DNA of 64,000 bases, taken from Paeniroseomonas aquatica. Lineage in GTDB: Bacteria; Pseudomonadota; Alphaproteobacteria; Acetobacterales; Acetobacteraceae. Numbering within the stretch: the stretch's first letter is position 1; the number at the start of each line of letters is the position of its first letter. Below, piece by piece: positions 50,551-60,844 of this stretch. The DNA is taken from contig NZ_JAUFPN010000042.1 in the NCBI RefSeq assembly GCF_030409335.1, positions 18,009-82,008 of the forward strand, read 5' to 3'. The notes beneath the pieces were generated by a model. The model was not told the origin of the DNA, made no database searches, and saw nothing but the letters and a program-made list of their open reading frames with translations. Position numbers and translations under genes: made by a program.

Positions 50551-51156
50551 TCAGTACTGCAGCGGCCAGACGGCCACGCGGATGTCGAGCTGCTTGATGA
50601 AGATCCACCAGCACATTGCCAGCAGGAAGATCGTCAGGCCGAGGACGCCGAGCGGCCGGGCGCGATGCTCGGGCTCGGCCAGGGCGGAGATGCCGATGGT
50701 CGCGGCCAGCGCCAGCATCAGCCCGCCCTTCTCCAGCAGCAGGGAGAAGATGCACATGGCCGCGCAGATGAAGCCGAGCAGGCGCCAGCCCATCGAGTAG
50801 CAGACCACCAGGAACCCGACGAGCATGCCGAGGCCGAGGGCGTTGTAGGTGTTCTCGAAGAAGGAGCCGAACACCGGCGCGAAGTACCAGGCGAGGGTGC
50901 CGGCGATGATCGAGACGGGCAGCATCGTCGCATCCGCCTTGGTCCACTTCTCCAGCGGGTCGGGCCCGTTGAAGAACGCCATGGCCAGCACGATCATCCC
51001 GAGGGCAAGCTGGACGTAGAAGACCAGCATGGGCATGTAACCCGGGCCCATCCGCCGGGCGGAGCCGAGATTGTGGTCCTGGTTGAGCCACAACCCCGTT
51101 GCGGCGATCAGGATGAGCAATGCGCCCGAGGCAACATCCTTGGCGTTGATTTTCAT
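50551..51156 (-). CDS. tctB: Tripartite tricarboxylate transporter small membrane subunit
   Basis: 201 residues with four main hydrophobic segments: an N-terminal helix (VASGALLILIAATGLWL), a MGPGYMPMLVFYVQLALGMIVLAM block characteristic of TctB, and a C-terminal helical pair. At about 200 residues it is at the long end of the family because of a soluble loop (NGPDPLEKWTKADA). AAAGGT precedes the ATG. tctA follows after 31 bases; a 196-base structured gap precedes it. Confidence 0.9.
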   Translation of the reverse strand: MKINAKDVASGALLILIAATGLWLNQDHNLGSARRMGPGYMPMLVFYVQLALGMIVLAMAFFNGPDPLEKWTKADATMLPVSIIAGTLAWYFAPVFGSFFENTYNALGLGMLVGFLVVCYSMGWRLLGFICAAMCIFSLLLEKGGLMLALAATIGISALAEPEHRARPLGVLGLTIFLLAMCWWIFIKQLDIRVAVWPLQY

Positions 51157-51352
51157 GCGGCGACCTTTCCCGGCTCCCAGCTCACCGGAGTTCGCACTCC
51201 GGCCTCTCGCAACGACAACCCTACGGAGCGCTCCCGGTCAAGCCGGGGCGCCCCGAACATACTGTAACCACGCGGTGCCCTACCTGCGCCGCAGGCGGGG
51301 TTACGTCGACTTCCCCGGATCCGCAACCCGCGAAGGGTGCAAGCTTTGGGGA
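51157..51352. promoter_or_regulatory. Structured gap between tctC and tctB
   Basis: 196 bases containing stacked inverted repeats: CCGGAGT-TCGC-ACTCCGG (51185-51202), CGGGGCGCCCCG (51244-51255), and GTAACC/GGTTAC (51264-51269 with 51299-51304) enclosing CCTGC-GCC-GCAGG (51283-51295). Such structures between a receptor gene and its membrane subunits often reduce downstream expression or protect the receptor message. That role is inference; a second promoter is also possible. Confidence 0.55.
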
Positions 51353-52336
51353 TCAATCCACCTGGGCGCCGGAGGCCAGCACCACCGGCCTCCACTTCTC
51401 GACCTCCGCCGCGACGAAATCGGCATAGCCGGCAGGCGACAGCGCGCCCACCGTCGCGCCGATCTCGGCGAAGCGGGCCCGCACCGCGGGATCCGCCAGC
51501 ACCAGCCCGATCTCGCGGCTCAGCCGTTCCACGATCGGGGCGGGCAGCCCCGCCGGGGCCGAGATGCCGAACCAGGAGTTGCTGACCGCATCGATCCCCT
51601 GCTCGCGGAAGGTGGCGATCTCGGGGAAGGCCGGATGCCGCGCCGCCGAGGCCATCGCCACGCCGCGCACCGAGCCGGAGCGCAGATGGCCGGCGGCCGA
51701 GGGGAGGCTGTCCGACATCATCGGCACCACCTCGGCGATGACGTCGGTCATCGCCGGCCCGGCGCCGCGATAGGGGACATGATTGACCCGTGCACCGGTC
51801 GCCTGGCCGAATTGCACGATGAGGAGATGATTGGTCGAACCGGAGCCGGAGGAGGCGATGTCGAGGCCGCGCGGCGCCTCCTGCGCGAAGCGGACGACCT
51901 CGGTCAGGCTGCGCGGGACGAAGCGCGGATTGGCAACGAAGACCACCGGGTTCTCGACCACCAGGGCGATGTGCGTGAAGTCCCGCACCGCATCATAGCG
52001 CAGGTTGCGGTACAGCGAGGGGGCGACGCCCTGGCTGGCGACGTTCGACATCAGCAGCGTCAGCCCGTCGGGCGCCGCGGCGGCGACCTGGGCGCTGCCG
52101 ACGGTGGCGCCGGCGCCGGGGCGGTTCTCGATGATGACGGGCTGGCCGAGCCGGGCCGTGAGGCCCTGGGTCAGCAGGCGGGCGACGAGGTCGGTGGTGC
52201 CGCCGGGCGCGAAGGGCACCACGAGGCGGATCGGCTGCGCCGGCCAGGCGGCTTGTGCCCGTGCGACCGCGGGCAGCGCCGCCATGGCAGCGCCACCGGC
52301 GAGCCAGGCTCGGCGCGGCAGCAGACCGGACATCAT
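51353..52336 (-). CDS. tctC: Bug-family receptor of the tctCBA transporter
   Basis: 327 residues. Signal peptide (RRAWLAGGAAMAALPAVARAQ), then RLVVPFAPGGTTDLVARLL, IENRPGAGATVGSAQVAAAAPDG, NHVPYRGAGPAMTDVIAEV, FPEIATFREQGIDAVSNSWFGISAPA. It is the only receptor in the window adjacent to TctAB genes and so is likely their partner. AGGAGG lies five bases before the ATG at 52336. It diverges from the amidohydrolase operon. Confidence 0.94.
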   Translation of the reverse strand: MMSGLLPRRAWLAGGAAMAALPAVARAQAAWPAQPIRLVVPFAPGGTTDLVARLLTQGLTARLGQPVIIENRPGAGATVGSAQVAAAAPDGLTLLMSNVASQGVAPSLYRNLRYDAVRDFTHIALVVENPVVFVANPRFVPRSLTEVVRFAQEAPRGLDIASSGSGSTNHLLIVQFGQATGARVNHVPYRGAGPAMTDVIAEVVPMMSDSLPSAAGHLRSGSVRGVAMASAARHPAFPEIATFREQGIDAVSNSWFGISAPAGLPAPIVERLSREIGLVLADPAVRARFAEIGATVGALSPAGYADFVAAEVEKWRPVVLASGAQVD

Positions 52337-52550
52337 CCTCCCCTCCTGTTCGGACCCCCTTGGTTCGGGGCCGCTTCCTCAGGCGTGCTTGCGTATCGCA
52401 CGCGCCATGGACGGGGGGCAAGCCGGGCGGGGACTTGCTGCGCTGCCGCAAGAACCCGCGCCGGCGCCGGGCGGGACGCTTGCCACTGGTGCGGCTTTGC
52501 CGCGATCCTCCGGCCTCCCGCCCGCATCCCCTATCGAGACTGGACCCGCG

Positions 52551-53743
<1,193 letters not shown>

Positions 53744-53747
<4 letters not shown>

Positions 53748-54589
53748 CGGCGTCCGATGACCGCAGCGGCGCCGGCCGCGAAGGTCTGAGTCGGCCGCCC
53801 CTGACACATCGCATCGCCGAGCTGACGGCGCCGGAGGTCGCGGCGCGGCTCGCCGCCGGCGCCTGCGCGATCCTGCCGATGGGCAGCCTCGAGACCCACG
53901 GACCGCAGGCGCCGATGGGCGACTTCCTGCTGGCCGAGGCCATCGCCGACCGCATCGCCGCCGCCGCGGCCGGGCAGGGGGTGGATGCGCTGGTGCTGCC
54001 GGCGATCCCCTTCGGCGGCGAGGACTACTTCGGCTTCACCCCCGGCGGCGTGGTGCTGACGCCCGCCCTGTTGCAAGCCGTCATCGAGGAAGTCTGCGGC
54101 AACCTGCTGCGCACCGGCTGCCGCCGCATCCTCATCGTCAACGGCCATGCGGGCTCGATCGGCCCGGTCGATGCCGCCGCCCGCATGCTGCGCCGCAGAC
54201 ACGACGTGCTGATCCCGGCCATGCACCTGTGGCGTGCCGCCGGCGCGCTGCATGCCGAACTCGGCGGCGCGCCCGAAAGCTTCGGCCATGGCGGCGACCC
54301 GGTCTGGTCGGTCGCGCTGCATCTCCGCCCCGATCTCTGCCGTCCCGAACGCGCCCGCGCCAGGCAGCCGGTCGGCCCCGTCCTCGGCCTTCCCGTCGCC
54401 GATTTCGGCACGGTCCGCGTCGCCGGCGTCGGCCTCTCGGTGCCCATGGAGGTCGAGGAGGTCGCCCCCGGCGGCGTCGCCTGCGCCGACAGCCGCCCCG
54501 GCAATGCCGAGCACGGCGCCCGCATCACCGCCCGGCTGGTCGGGGCCGGCGCCGCCATGCTCTCCCACCTGAAGGCCGCCACGCCATGA
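53744..54589 (+). CDS. Creatininase family amidohydrolase
   Basis: 281 residues. The N-terminal LPMGSLETHGPQAPMGDFLLAEAIA carries the glutamate, histidine and aspartate metal ligands; RILIVNGHAGSIGPVDAAAR and FGHGGDPVWSVALHLRPD (in place of the usual AGxxETS) continue the family pattern. The family includes creatinine amidohydrolase and riboflavin- or mycofactocin-related amidases. It uses a GTG start overlapping the upstream stop and is followed by a PanE-like gene overlapping by ATGA. The glutamate of the usual second motif is replaced by GGDP, so substrate and metal use may differ. Confidence 0.88.
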
Positions 54590-55581
54590 AGGTCTGCGTC
54601 TACGGCGCCGGCGCCATCGGCGGGCATATAGCCGCCCGCCTCGCCGAGGGCGGCGCCGAGGTCTCACTGGTCGCCCGTGGCCCGCACCTCGCCGCCATCC
54701 AGGCCAATGGCCTGACCGTGCATGCCCGCGACGGCGTGCTCCACTCCCGCCCCCGGGCCAGCGCCGACCCGGCCGAGCTCGGCCCGCAGGATGCCGTCAT
54801 CGTCACCACCAAGGCGCCGGCGCTGCCCTCCGTCGCCGCCGGCATCGCCCCGTTGCTCGGGCCGGATACGCCGGTCGCCTTCGTCATGAACGGCATCCCC
54901 TGGTGGTACAACGATGCCACCGCACGCGACGGCCAGCACCTCGAGGCGCTCGACCCCGGCGGTGCATTGCGCCGGGCCATCGGCATCCGCCGCACCATCG
55001 GCGGCGTGGTCTATTCCGCGACCACCGTCACCGAGCCCGGCGTCGTCATGGTCGAGACCGGCGATGCCCGCGTCATCCTCGGCGAGGTCGACGGCCGCAT
55101 CACCCCGCGCGCCGAGGCACTGGCCGCCACCATCGCCGCCGGCGGCCTGCCAGCGCCGGTGGTGCCGGATATCCGCCAGGCGGTCTGGCAGAAGCTGCTC
55201 GGCAATCTGATGACCGGCCCGCTCTGCCTCCTCGCCCGCGCCTGCATGCAGGACCTCTACACCAGCGAGGCGGTGCGCGAGGCCGCGGTGCGCATGGCCG
55301 GCGAGATCATCGCCATCGCCGCCGCCGAGGGCATCACCATCCCCGGCGATGCGCCCGCTGCCCGCGTCGCCCGCTCCGCCAGGCTGCGGCACAAGCCCTC
55401 CATCCTGCAAGACCTCGAGGCCGGCCGCTCGATGGAGATCGAGGCCATGTTCCAGGCCCCGCTGCGCCTCGCCCGGGATGCCGGCGTCGCCACGCCGACC
55501 CTGTCGCTGATGGTCGCGTTGGCCACCCGCAGCGCCATCGCCGCCGGCCTCTACACCCCCTACGCGGAGACCGCGGCATGA
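54586..55581 (+). CDS. Ketopantoate reductase (PanE/ApbA) family protein 1
   Basis: 331 residues. The Rossmann start VCVYGAGAIGGHIAARLAEGG, VTTKAPAL, FVMNGIPWWY, the catalytic lysine in VWQKLLGNLMTGP and KPSILQDLEAGRSMEIEAM with the conserved S, D and E are all present. PanE reduces 2-dehydropantoate with NADPH; many catabolic operons use homologues as 2-hydroxyacid or 3-hydroxyacid dehydrogenases. It is coupled by ATGA on both sides. Its neighbour downstream is a paralog, so one or both are probably not the housekeeping PanE. Confidence 0.9.
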   Translation: MKVCVYGAGAIGGHIAARLAEGGAEVSLVARGPHLAAIQANGLTVHARDGVLHSRPRASADPAELGPQDAVIVTTKAPALPSVAAGIAPLLGPDTPVAFVMNGIPWWYNDATARDGQHLEALDPGGALRRAIGIRRTIGGVVYSATTVTEPGVVMVETGDARVILGEVDGRITPRAEALAATIAAGGLPAPVVPDIRQAVWQKLLGNLMTGPLCLLARACMQDLYTSEAVREAAVRMAGEIIAIAAAEGITIPGDAPAARVARSARLRHKPSILQDLEAGRSMEIEAMFQAPLRLARDAGVATPTLSLMVALATRSAIAAGLYTPYAETAA

Positions 55582-56564
55582 AGATCTGCATCTACGGCCC
55601 CGGCGCCATCGGCGGCCATCTCGCCGGGCGTCTCGCCAAGGGCGGCGCCGAGGTCTCGGTCATCGCCCGCGGCGCCCAGCTCGCCGCCATCCTGGCGCGC
55701 GGCCTGACGGTCCGCACCGCCGAGGGCGACATCCATTGCCGGCCCCAGGCCGCCGAGCACCCGGCCGAGCTCGGCCCGCAGGATGCCGTGGTGGTCTGCA
55801 CCAAGACCCCGGCGCTGCCCGCCGTCGCCCGCGCCATCGGCCCGCTGCTCGGGGCGGAGACGCCGGTCGTCTTCGTCACCAACGGCATCCCCTGGTGGTA
55901 CTTCGCCAGCCATGGCGGGCCGCAGGAGGGCGCCCGGGTGCCGGAGGTCGACCCCGGCGACGTGGTCTGGAACGCCATCGGCCCGGCGCGGGCCATCGGC
56001 GGCGTCATCTACTCCGCCTGCTCGGTGCCCGAGCCCGGCGTGGTCGAGGTCACCAGCCGGACCAGCAAGCTGATCCTGGGCGAGCCCGACGGCCGCCGTT
56101 CCGACCGCGCCCTCGCGCTCGCCAAGGCCTTCAAGCTCGGCGGCATCGCCTGCTCGGTCTCCGAGGACATCCGCACCGATGTCTGGGGCAAGCTGCTGAA
56201 CAACCTCTCCAACGGCCCGATCTGCACCCTGACGCGCCGCAACATGCGCGACACCTTCCGCGACGCCACCATCCGCGAGGCCGCGGTGCAGGTGGTGCGG
56301 GAGGGGCTCGCCATCGCCGCCGCCATGGGCCGCCCGGTCGGCGGCGCGGCGGAGGACAGGATCAACGTCTCGGTCGACATCCCGCACAAGCCCTCGATCC
56401 TGCAGGACCTCGAGGCGGGGCGGCCGATGGAGGTGGATGCGCTGTTCCAGGTCCCGCTGCGCCTCGCCCGCGAGTGCGGCGTCCCGGCGCCGACCCTGGC
56501 GCTGGTCGTGGCGCTCGCCGCCCAGGCCGCCGAGGCCGCCGGCCTCTACCGGAAGGATGCCTGA
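55578..56564 (+). CDS. Ketopantoate reductase (PanE/ApbA) family protein 2
   Basis: 328 residues. It parallels the preceding gene almost block for block: ICIYGPGAIGGHLAGRLAKGG, FVTNGIPWWYFASHGG, VWGKLLNNLSNGPICTL, KPSILQDLEAGRPMEVDAL. The NADPH loop and catalytic lysine are intact. The tandem pair looks like a local duplication followed by divergence in the mid-domain (an insertion around GPQEGARVPEVDPGD here). It starts inside the stop of paralog 1 (ATGA); a VOC gene follows after two bases. Confidence 0.9.
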   Translation: MKICIYGPGAIGGHLAGRLAKGGAEVSVIARGAQLAAILARGLTVRTAEGDIHCRPQAAEHPAELGPQDAVVVCTKTPALPAVARAIGPLLGAETPVVFVTNGIPWWYFASHGGPQEGARVPEVDPGDVVWNAIGPARAIGGVIYSACSVPEPGVVEVTSRTSKLILGEPDGRRSDRALALAKAFKLGGIACSVSEDIRTDVWGKLLNNLSNGPICTLTRRNMRDTFRDATIREAAVQVVREGLAIAAAMGRPVGGAAEDRINVSVDIPHKPSILQDLEAGRPMEVDALFQVPLRLARECGVPAPTLALVVALAAQAAEAAGLYRKDA

Positions 56565-56566
56565 CC

Positions 56567-57406
56567 ATGGAGTGCCTGATCGACCACATCGTCATCGACG
56601 TCCGCGACCGCATCGCCGAGGGCGCCGCGGCCTTCCGCCGGCTCGGCTTCCAACTCACGCCGATGGGCAAGCACAGCCTCGGCTCCGCCAACCACCTCGC
56701 CGTCCTCGGCCGGGATTACCTTGAGCTGCTCGGCACCGATGTCCCCGGCGGCGCGCTGCGGCCGGATCTGGCGCCCTTCCCGGCCGGGCTGAACGGCCTG
56801 GTCTTCCTCGGCCAGGACTCCGAGGCGCTGAGCGCCGAGCAGCAGTCCCGCGGCGTTCCCGTCCAGCCGGCGCTGAGCTTCTTCCGCCCCGCCGACCTGC
56901 CCGACGGCAGCCGGGCCGATGCGAAATTCAAGGTGGTCCGGCTCGACCGCGCGGCCGCCTTCGACGGCCGGGTCTACTGGTGCGAGCACCTGACGCCGGA
57001 GCACGTCTGGCGCCCCGAATGGCAGGTCCATGCCAATGGCGCCACCGGCGTCGCCCGCATCCTGCTGAGCGTCCGCGACCCGGAACGCCAGGCGGCGCTC
57101 TTCCGCCGCATGTTCGGCGCCGCGGCGGTGACCGAGGGCGCCGATGGCCGCGCCATCCTCCGCGCCGGGGCGGCGGTGGTCGAGGCCGCCCCGCATGCCG
57201 CCGTCGCCGCCGAGCTCGGCGCCGCGGCGCCCGATCCGGCCGGCCGCGGCGACCATATGGCGGTGCTCGGGCTGCGGGTCGCCAGCCCGGCGGCGACGGC
57301 CGCGGCCCTCTCGGCCAATGGCGTCACCCTGCTGGCGCCATCCCCCGGCCTGCTGCGGGTGCCGGCCGCGCAGGCGATGAACACGACGATCGACTTCATG
57401 GGGTAG
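56567..57406 (+). CDS. Two-module VOC/glyoxalase-like protein
   Basis: 279 residues. Module 1 starts LIDHIVIDVRDRIAEGAAAFRRLGFQLTP and module 2 at about residue 160 (ARILLSVRDPERQAALFRRMFG, then DHMAVLGLRVASPAATAAAL). The arrangement resembles the glyoxalase-like domain proteins (PF13468 type) found in catabolic operons. A metal site is possible (DHIVI histidine, DYLELLG glutamate). It completes the amidohydrolase/creatininase/PanE operon and overlaps the convergent DUF429-like gene by 11 bases. Confidence 0.8.
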   Translation: MECLIDHIVIDVRDRIAEGAAAFRRLGFQLTPMGKHSLGSANHLAVLGRDYLELLGTDVPGGALRPDLAPFPAGLNGLVFLGQDSEALSAEQQSRGVPVQPALSFFRPADLPDGSRADAKFKVVRLDRAAAFDGRVYWCEHLTPEHVWRPEWQVHANGATGVARILLSVRDPERQAALFRRMFGAAAVTEGADGRAILRAGAAVVEAAPHAAVAAELGAAAPDPAGRGDHMAVLGLRVASPAATAAALSANGVTLLAPSPGLLRVPAAQAMNTTIDFMG

Positions 57407-58340
57407 CGGCGGGGCGGGGCAGGGCGGTCTGGCCCAGCACCCAGCCCTCCCAGCGCCGGATCCAGGGATCCTCCGGCACGTAATCCGGCCGCATGCCCTC
57501 CAGCACCCCGATCAGCCCGAGCAGGCCGATCACCGAGTCGAAGCGGTCCTCCCCGGGCGCATCGGCGCCGAAGCCATCGGCGACGGCGGCGGCGAGGGCG
57601 GCCTCCGGCACCACCCGCCGTGCCGCCATGGCCGCCAGCAGCCCCGGCGCGACGCCACGGCGCGCGGCCCGGAGCCGCTTGCTGCCGGCCAGCGCCAGCC
57701 CGCAATGCCGCAGCGCCTCGGCCGGATAGACCTCGGCCAGCACCGCCGTGCCGGGTGCGAGCAACTCGCGCAGCCCACCCTCGAAAGGCCAGATCCGGAT
57801 CGGCATGCCCGCACCCAGCGCCGGCAGCAGCCAGTCCCGCCAGGCGTTGATCGCCGCCTTGCCGGATTGGTTGGCGCCCAGCGTCCAGAACAGCGGCGCC
57901 CCGGCCGGGCGTTCGGCCGTGGCGCGGTCGCACCAGCGCGACAGCCCCGCAGGCCCCTCGAAGCCCAGCGCCGCCGCATGCGCCGCCCGGGTCATGCCCC
58001 GCACCCCGCGGGCGGGGTAGAAGGGCCGCGCCGGGCCCACCGTCTCCAGCCCGGCGCTGACCGCGAAGAACTCCGGGGTGGCGGCGAGGCCGCGGAGGAA
58101 TTCGGGAAATCCCGCCTCCGCCCGCCCCGCCGCATAGGCCCGCGGCAGCCCGAGCGGCAGGTCGAGGCCGAGCGCCACCGGCAGCCCCGGCGCCAGCAGC
58201 CCGGCGAGCAGCCCGCCCAGCGTGCCCACCGGCCGCGGCGCCGCCGCCCGCCACCCGGCCGCATCCCGGCGCGCGACCGTGATCCAGCGCTTGCGCGGGT
58301 CGATGCTCCAGTCGGCGTGGGCCGCAATCAGCTCATCCAT
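57396..58340 (-). CDS. DUF429-like protein, predicted RNase H-fold
   Basis: 314 residues. GLDLPLGLPRAYA (a strand with an aspartate), FWTLGANQSGKAAINAWRDWL, IWPFEGGLRELL, VLAEVYPAEALRH and APGEDRFDSVIGLLGLIGVLEG fit DUF429-type proteins, predicted to be nucleases or ATP-binding proteins with an RNase H-like fold and acidic active-site residues. No membrane segment. Function unknown. It starts 52 bases upstream of the divergent cytochrome b561 gene. Confidence 0.7.
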   Translation of the reverse strand: MDELIAAHADWSIDPRKRWITVARRDAAGWRAAAPRPVGTLGGLLAGLLAPGLPVALGLDLPLGLPRAYAAGRAEAGFPEFLRGLAATPEFFAVSAGLETVGPARPFYPARGVRGMTRAAHAAALGFEGPAGLSRWCDRATAERPAGAPLFWTLGANQSGKAAINAWRDWLLPALGAGMPIRIWPFEGGLRELLAPGTAVLAEVYPAEALRHCGLALAGSKRLRAARRGVAPGLLAAMAARRVVPEAALAAAVADGFGADAPGEDRFDSVIGLLGLIGVLEGMRPDYVPEDPWIRRWEGWVLGQTALPRPAATP

Positions 58341-58392
58341 GGGCCGCCCGGCCTGTGCCAGGATGCCGGGGCAATTCAGCGAGGCAGATGCA

Positions 58393-58920
58393 ATGGGCTC
58401 CTACAGCAGCGTGGCCAAATGGTTCCACTGGATCACCGTGGCGCTCCTCGCCGTCGCCGTCCCCTTCGGCCTGGTCATCGAGCATATCAAGGAGGATGCG
58501 AAGATGACCTTCTACATGGTCCATGAATCGGCCGGGCTGACCCTGTTCTTCGTCGCCCTCGCGCGGCTCGCCTGGCGGCTGGGGAACCCGCCGCCGCCGC
58601 TGCCGGAGAGCATCCCGCGGCCGTTGCGGACGGCCGCCGCCGCGGTCCACCACAGCCTCTACGCGCTGCTCATCCTGCAGCCGATCGGCGGCTTCATCGC
58701 CACCAATGCCTGGGGCTTCCCGCAACAGGGGGCGACCGCCTACCTCGGCTTCATCGACCTGCCCAAATTCATGGAGACCAACGAGGGCCTGGCCGGCATC
58801 GTCGGCACCGCCCACACCATCGGCGGCTGGGCGATCGTCGTGCTGCTGGTGCTGCACATCGGCGCGGTGATCTTCCACCAGGCCGTCCGCCGCGACGGCA
58901 CCCTGCTGCGGATGGTCTGA
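58393..58920 (+). CDS. Cytochrome b561
   Basis: 175 residues with four membrane helices. Heme-ligand histidines occur in VAKWFHWITVALLAV (helix 1), FYMVHESAGLTLF (helix 2), AVHHSLYALLILQPIGGF (helix 3) and VLLVLHIGAVIFHQAV (helix 4), the CybB/YodB pattern. It would carry electrons between quinol and a periplasmic acceptor or superoxide in the inner membrane. GAGG lies ten bases before the ATG at 58393. Single gene. Confidence 0.92.
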   Translation: MGSYSSVAKWFHWITVALLAVAVPFGLVIEHIKEDAKMTFYMVHESAGLTLFFVALARLAWRLGNPPPPLPESIPRPLRTAAAAVHHSLYALLILQPIGGFIATNAWGFPQQGATAYLGFIDLPKFMETNEGLAGIVGTAHTIGGWAIVVLLVLHIGAVIFHQAVRRDGTLLRMV

Positions 58921-58938
58921 GGCGGCCGGCGCGCCGGG

Positions 58939-59151
58939 CTACAGCGGCTTCTGCGCCCGCTCCAGCAGCCGGCCGAAGAAGCCGGGCTTCTTCGGCGGGG
59001 CGGCGGCCTCGGCGGCCTTCGCCGCCACGGCCTTCTCCGCCTCGGCCTCCCTGGCCTTCAGGGTCATCCACTTCTCAAGGCTCATTCCCGCCTTCGCCGC
59101 CCGCTTGGCCTCGTAGGCGCGCTGGCCCTCGGTCATCTTCCGCAGATCCAT
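58939..59151 (-). CDS. Small charged helical protein
   Basis: 70 residues: MDLRKMTEGQRAYEAKRAAKAG, an Ala/Lys/Glu helix (LKAREAEAEKAVAAKAAEAA) and a C-terminal KKPGFFGRLLERAQKPL. It is predicted to be one long helix with an amphipathic tail. No family is recognised beyond short hypothetical proteins of related bacteria. GGAG lies upstream of the ATG at 59151; an ATG three codons earlier abuts that site too closely. Confidence 0.65.
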   Translation of the reverse strand: MDLRKMTEGQRAYEAKRAAKAGMSLEKWMTLKAREAEAEKAVAAKAAEAAAPPKKPGFFGRLLERAQKPL

Positions 59152-59214
59152 AGAACCCATCTCCGCGCCTGGGCGCATCCCGTCCGGCCCAGATGTGGCC
59201 GAGGCCTCGCCGCT

Positions 59215-59234
59215 CGGCAAGCGGGGGCTTGCCG
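59215..59234. promoter_or_regulatory. Palindrome CGGCAAGC-N4-GCTTGCCG
   Basis: Perfect 8-bp inverted repeat between two divergent genes (starts at 59151 minus and 59256 plus). Its position suits an operator. It shares the GGCAAG/CTTGCC core with the palindrome at 36835-36847. A second small dyad, GGGAC-N6-GTCCC, lies just before the plus-strand start. Confidence 0.45.
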
Positions 59235-59255
59235 GATCGGGACATCTTGGTCCCT

Positions 59256-59597
59256 ATGCGGCGCATGGAACCTCGCGTGAAGGCCAGCATCTGGGTCTCG
59301 ATGGCGCTGCGACTGGCGGATATAGCCGGGCGCAGCGGCGCCGTGATCCGCAAGGGCGACCCCGATTCGGGCGGCATCCTCTGCGTGCTGCGCGGCCGCG
59401 AGGGGCTGCTCGTGCTCAGCCAGGTGCGCGATGCCGAGGGCCAGGCGGCCTGGCTGCGCGGCTCCGGCGCCACCCCGGTCGACGAGGCCGCCGCTGACGC
59501 TTATATCGCCCGCCAAGTGAAACGCGATCCGGACTTGTGGGTTGTGGAGTTCGAGGCGCCGGACCTCCAACCGCCCTTCGAGGGCAAGCTCCTCTGA
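59256..59597 (+). CDS. DUF1491 family protein
   Basis: 113 residues. EPRVKASIWVSMALRLADIAGRSGAVIRKGDPDSGGILCVL and DAYIARQVKRDPDLWVVEFE match the DUF1491 family, small cytoplasmic proteins found almost only in alphaproteobacteria, function unknown. The start could be ATG 59256 or 59265; neither has a clear ribosome site. Confidence 0.8.
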   Translation: MRRMEPRVKASIWVSMALRLADIAGRSGAVIRKGDPDSGGILCVLRGREGLLVLSQVRDAEGQAAWLRGSGATPVDEAAADAYIARQVKRDPDLWVVEFEAPDLQPPFEGKLL

Positions 59598-60037
59598 CAT
59601 GTCACCTCGCTCGGGCAGGCCGGGCGGGTCAGGCGGGCCGCAGAGTGCTCGCGTGATGATTTCAAGCGAAACCTGTTGCTAACCTCTGGGTTGTATAGCC
59701 AGAACGGGTCACTGCCGTGCCGCGGTGGTCATGCAGGTCGTGCAACCCCGGCCGTAGTCCGGTCGCCAGGCCCCGGGAGGAGTCTTTCGTCCGCCGATGC
59801 GTCGCCTGTCCCGGCGATCGCCACCCAAGGCCCCCCGATCGGCCCGAGCCTCCGCTTCGGCGTGAGGCCGGGGGGTCGGTGGAACCGGGATGGTTGTCCT
59901 AGGGTCGCAATAAGTTGTATCCGCACCAACGAGTCCGTGGGGTGCGTTTTCTCACGCAATGGTTTCAATCGTTGCTGTTCGAGTGGATGACGCGTCCATC
60001 GCCCGCCATTCCCGCAGCAACCAGTCCCGGAGGTCCA
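59598..60037. other. Intergenic region upstream of response regulator
   Basis: 440 bases with no recognisable gene. GC content dips around 59655-59700 and 59905-59985, where promoters are most likely, but no spaced -35/-10 pair could be assigned. The CGGAGG ribosome site of the regulator lies at its right end. Short open frames here show no protein-like pattern. Confidence 0.5.
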
Positions 60038-60754
60038 ATGGCGACGCCCCGCCCGATCCTGATCGTCGAAGACGATGCCGCGCTGCGTTCCACACTGGCG
60101 GAGCAACTGTCCCTGGACGGCGACTTCATCGCCGACGAGGCCGAGAGCGCGCAGGAGGCCGAGGCCAAGCTCAACGCGGCCGACGCCCGCTACGACGCCA
60201 TCCTGCTCGACATCGGCCTGCCCGATGCCGACGGCCGCGACTTCTGCGCCCGCCTGCGGCGCGACGGCCGGCGCATGCCGATCATCATGCTGACCGGCGC
60301 CGATGCCGAGGCGGACGTGGTCCGCGGCCTCGATGCCGGGGCGAACGACTACATCGCCAAGCCCTTCCGGCTGCCCGAGCTGCTCGCCCGGGTCCGCGCC
60401 CAGCTCCGGGTCTTCGACAACTCCGAGGACGCGGTCTTCACCATCGGCCCCTACATGTTCCGCCCCAGCGCCAAGCTGCTGCTGGAGCCACAGCGCAACC
60501 GCAAGGTCCGGCTGACCGACAAGGAAAGCGCGATCCTGAAGTTCCTCTATCGCGCCGGCGGCAAGCCGGTGCCGCGGCAGATCCTGCTGAACGAGGTCTG
60601 GGGCTACAACAGCGCCGTCACCACCCACACCCTCGAGACCCACATCTACCGGCTGCGGCAGAAGATCGAGCCCGATCCCTCGAACACCCGGCTGCTGCTG
60701 ACCGAGGGCGGCGGCTACAAGCTCGACCCGGTCGCGGTGATGGTCCAAGGGTAA
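60038..60754 (+). CDS. OmpR/PhoB-family response regulator
   Basis: 238 residues. Receiver domain 6-120: acidic pair EDD, phospho-acceptor D58 in LLDIGLPDADG, threonine in MLTGAD and lysine in DYIAKPF. Effector domain 135-230: winged helix with LTDKESAILKFLY, VWGYNSAVTTHTLETHIYRLRQKIE and LLTEGGGYKL. A DNA-binding regulator activated by phosphorylation; no histidine kinase gene adjoins, so it is an orphan here. CGGAGG precedes the ATG. Convergent with the MotB-like gene. Confidence 0.93.
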   Translation: MATPRPILIVEDDAALRSTLAEQLSLDGDFIADEAESAQEAEAKLNAADARYDAILLDIGLPDADGRDFCARLRRDGRRMPIIMLTGADAEADVVRGLDAGANDYIAKPFRLPELLARVRAQLRVFDNSEDAVFTIGPYMFRPSAKLLLEPQRNRKVRLTDKESAILKFLYRAGGKPVPRQILLNEVWGYNSAVTTHTLETHIYRLRQKIEPDPSNTRLLLTEGGGYKLDPVAVMVQG

Positions 60755-60844
60755 GAACCCAGGGCTGAGGGCCGGCCCCGTTTCCTGCCGCGCTGGCCCG
60801 GGGCGACCCTCCGGCCAAGCGGCGCCGGCAGTTCTTCGCCGGTC

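Noticed and set aside
48162..50597. 811-codon plus-strand open frame over the SDR and tctA genes
   Set aside because: Translation is His/Asp/Arg-rich low-complexity sequence, the typical complement of membrane-protein codons; tctA and the SDR on the minus strand are unambiguous.
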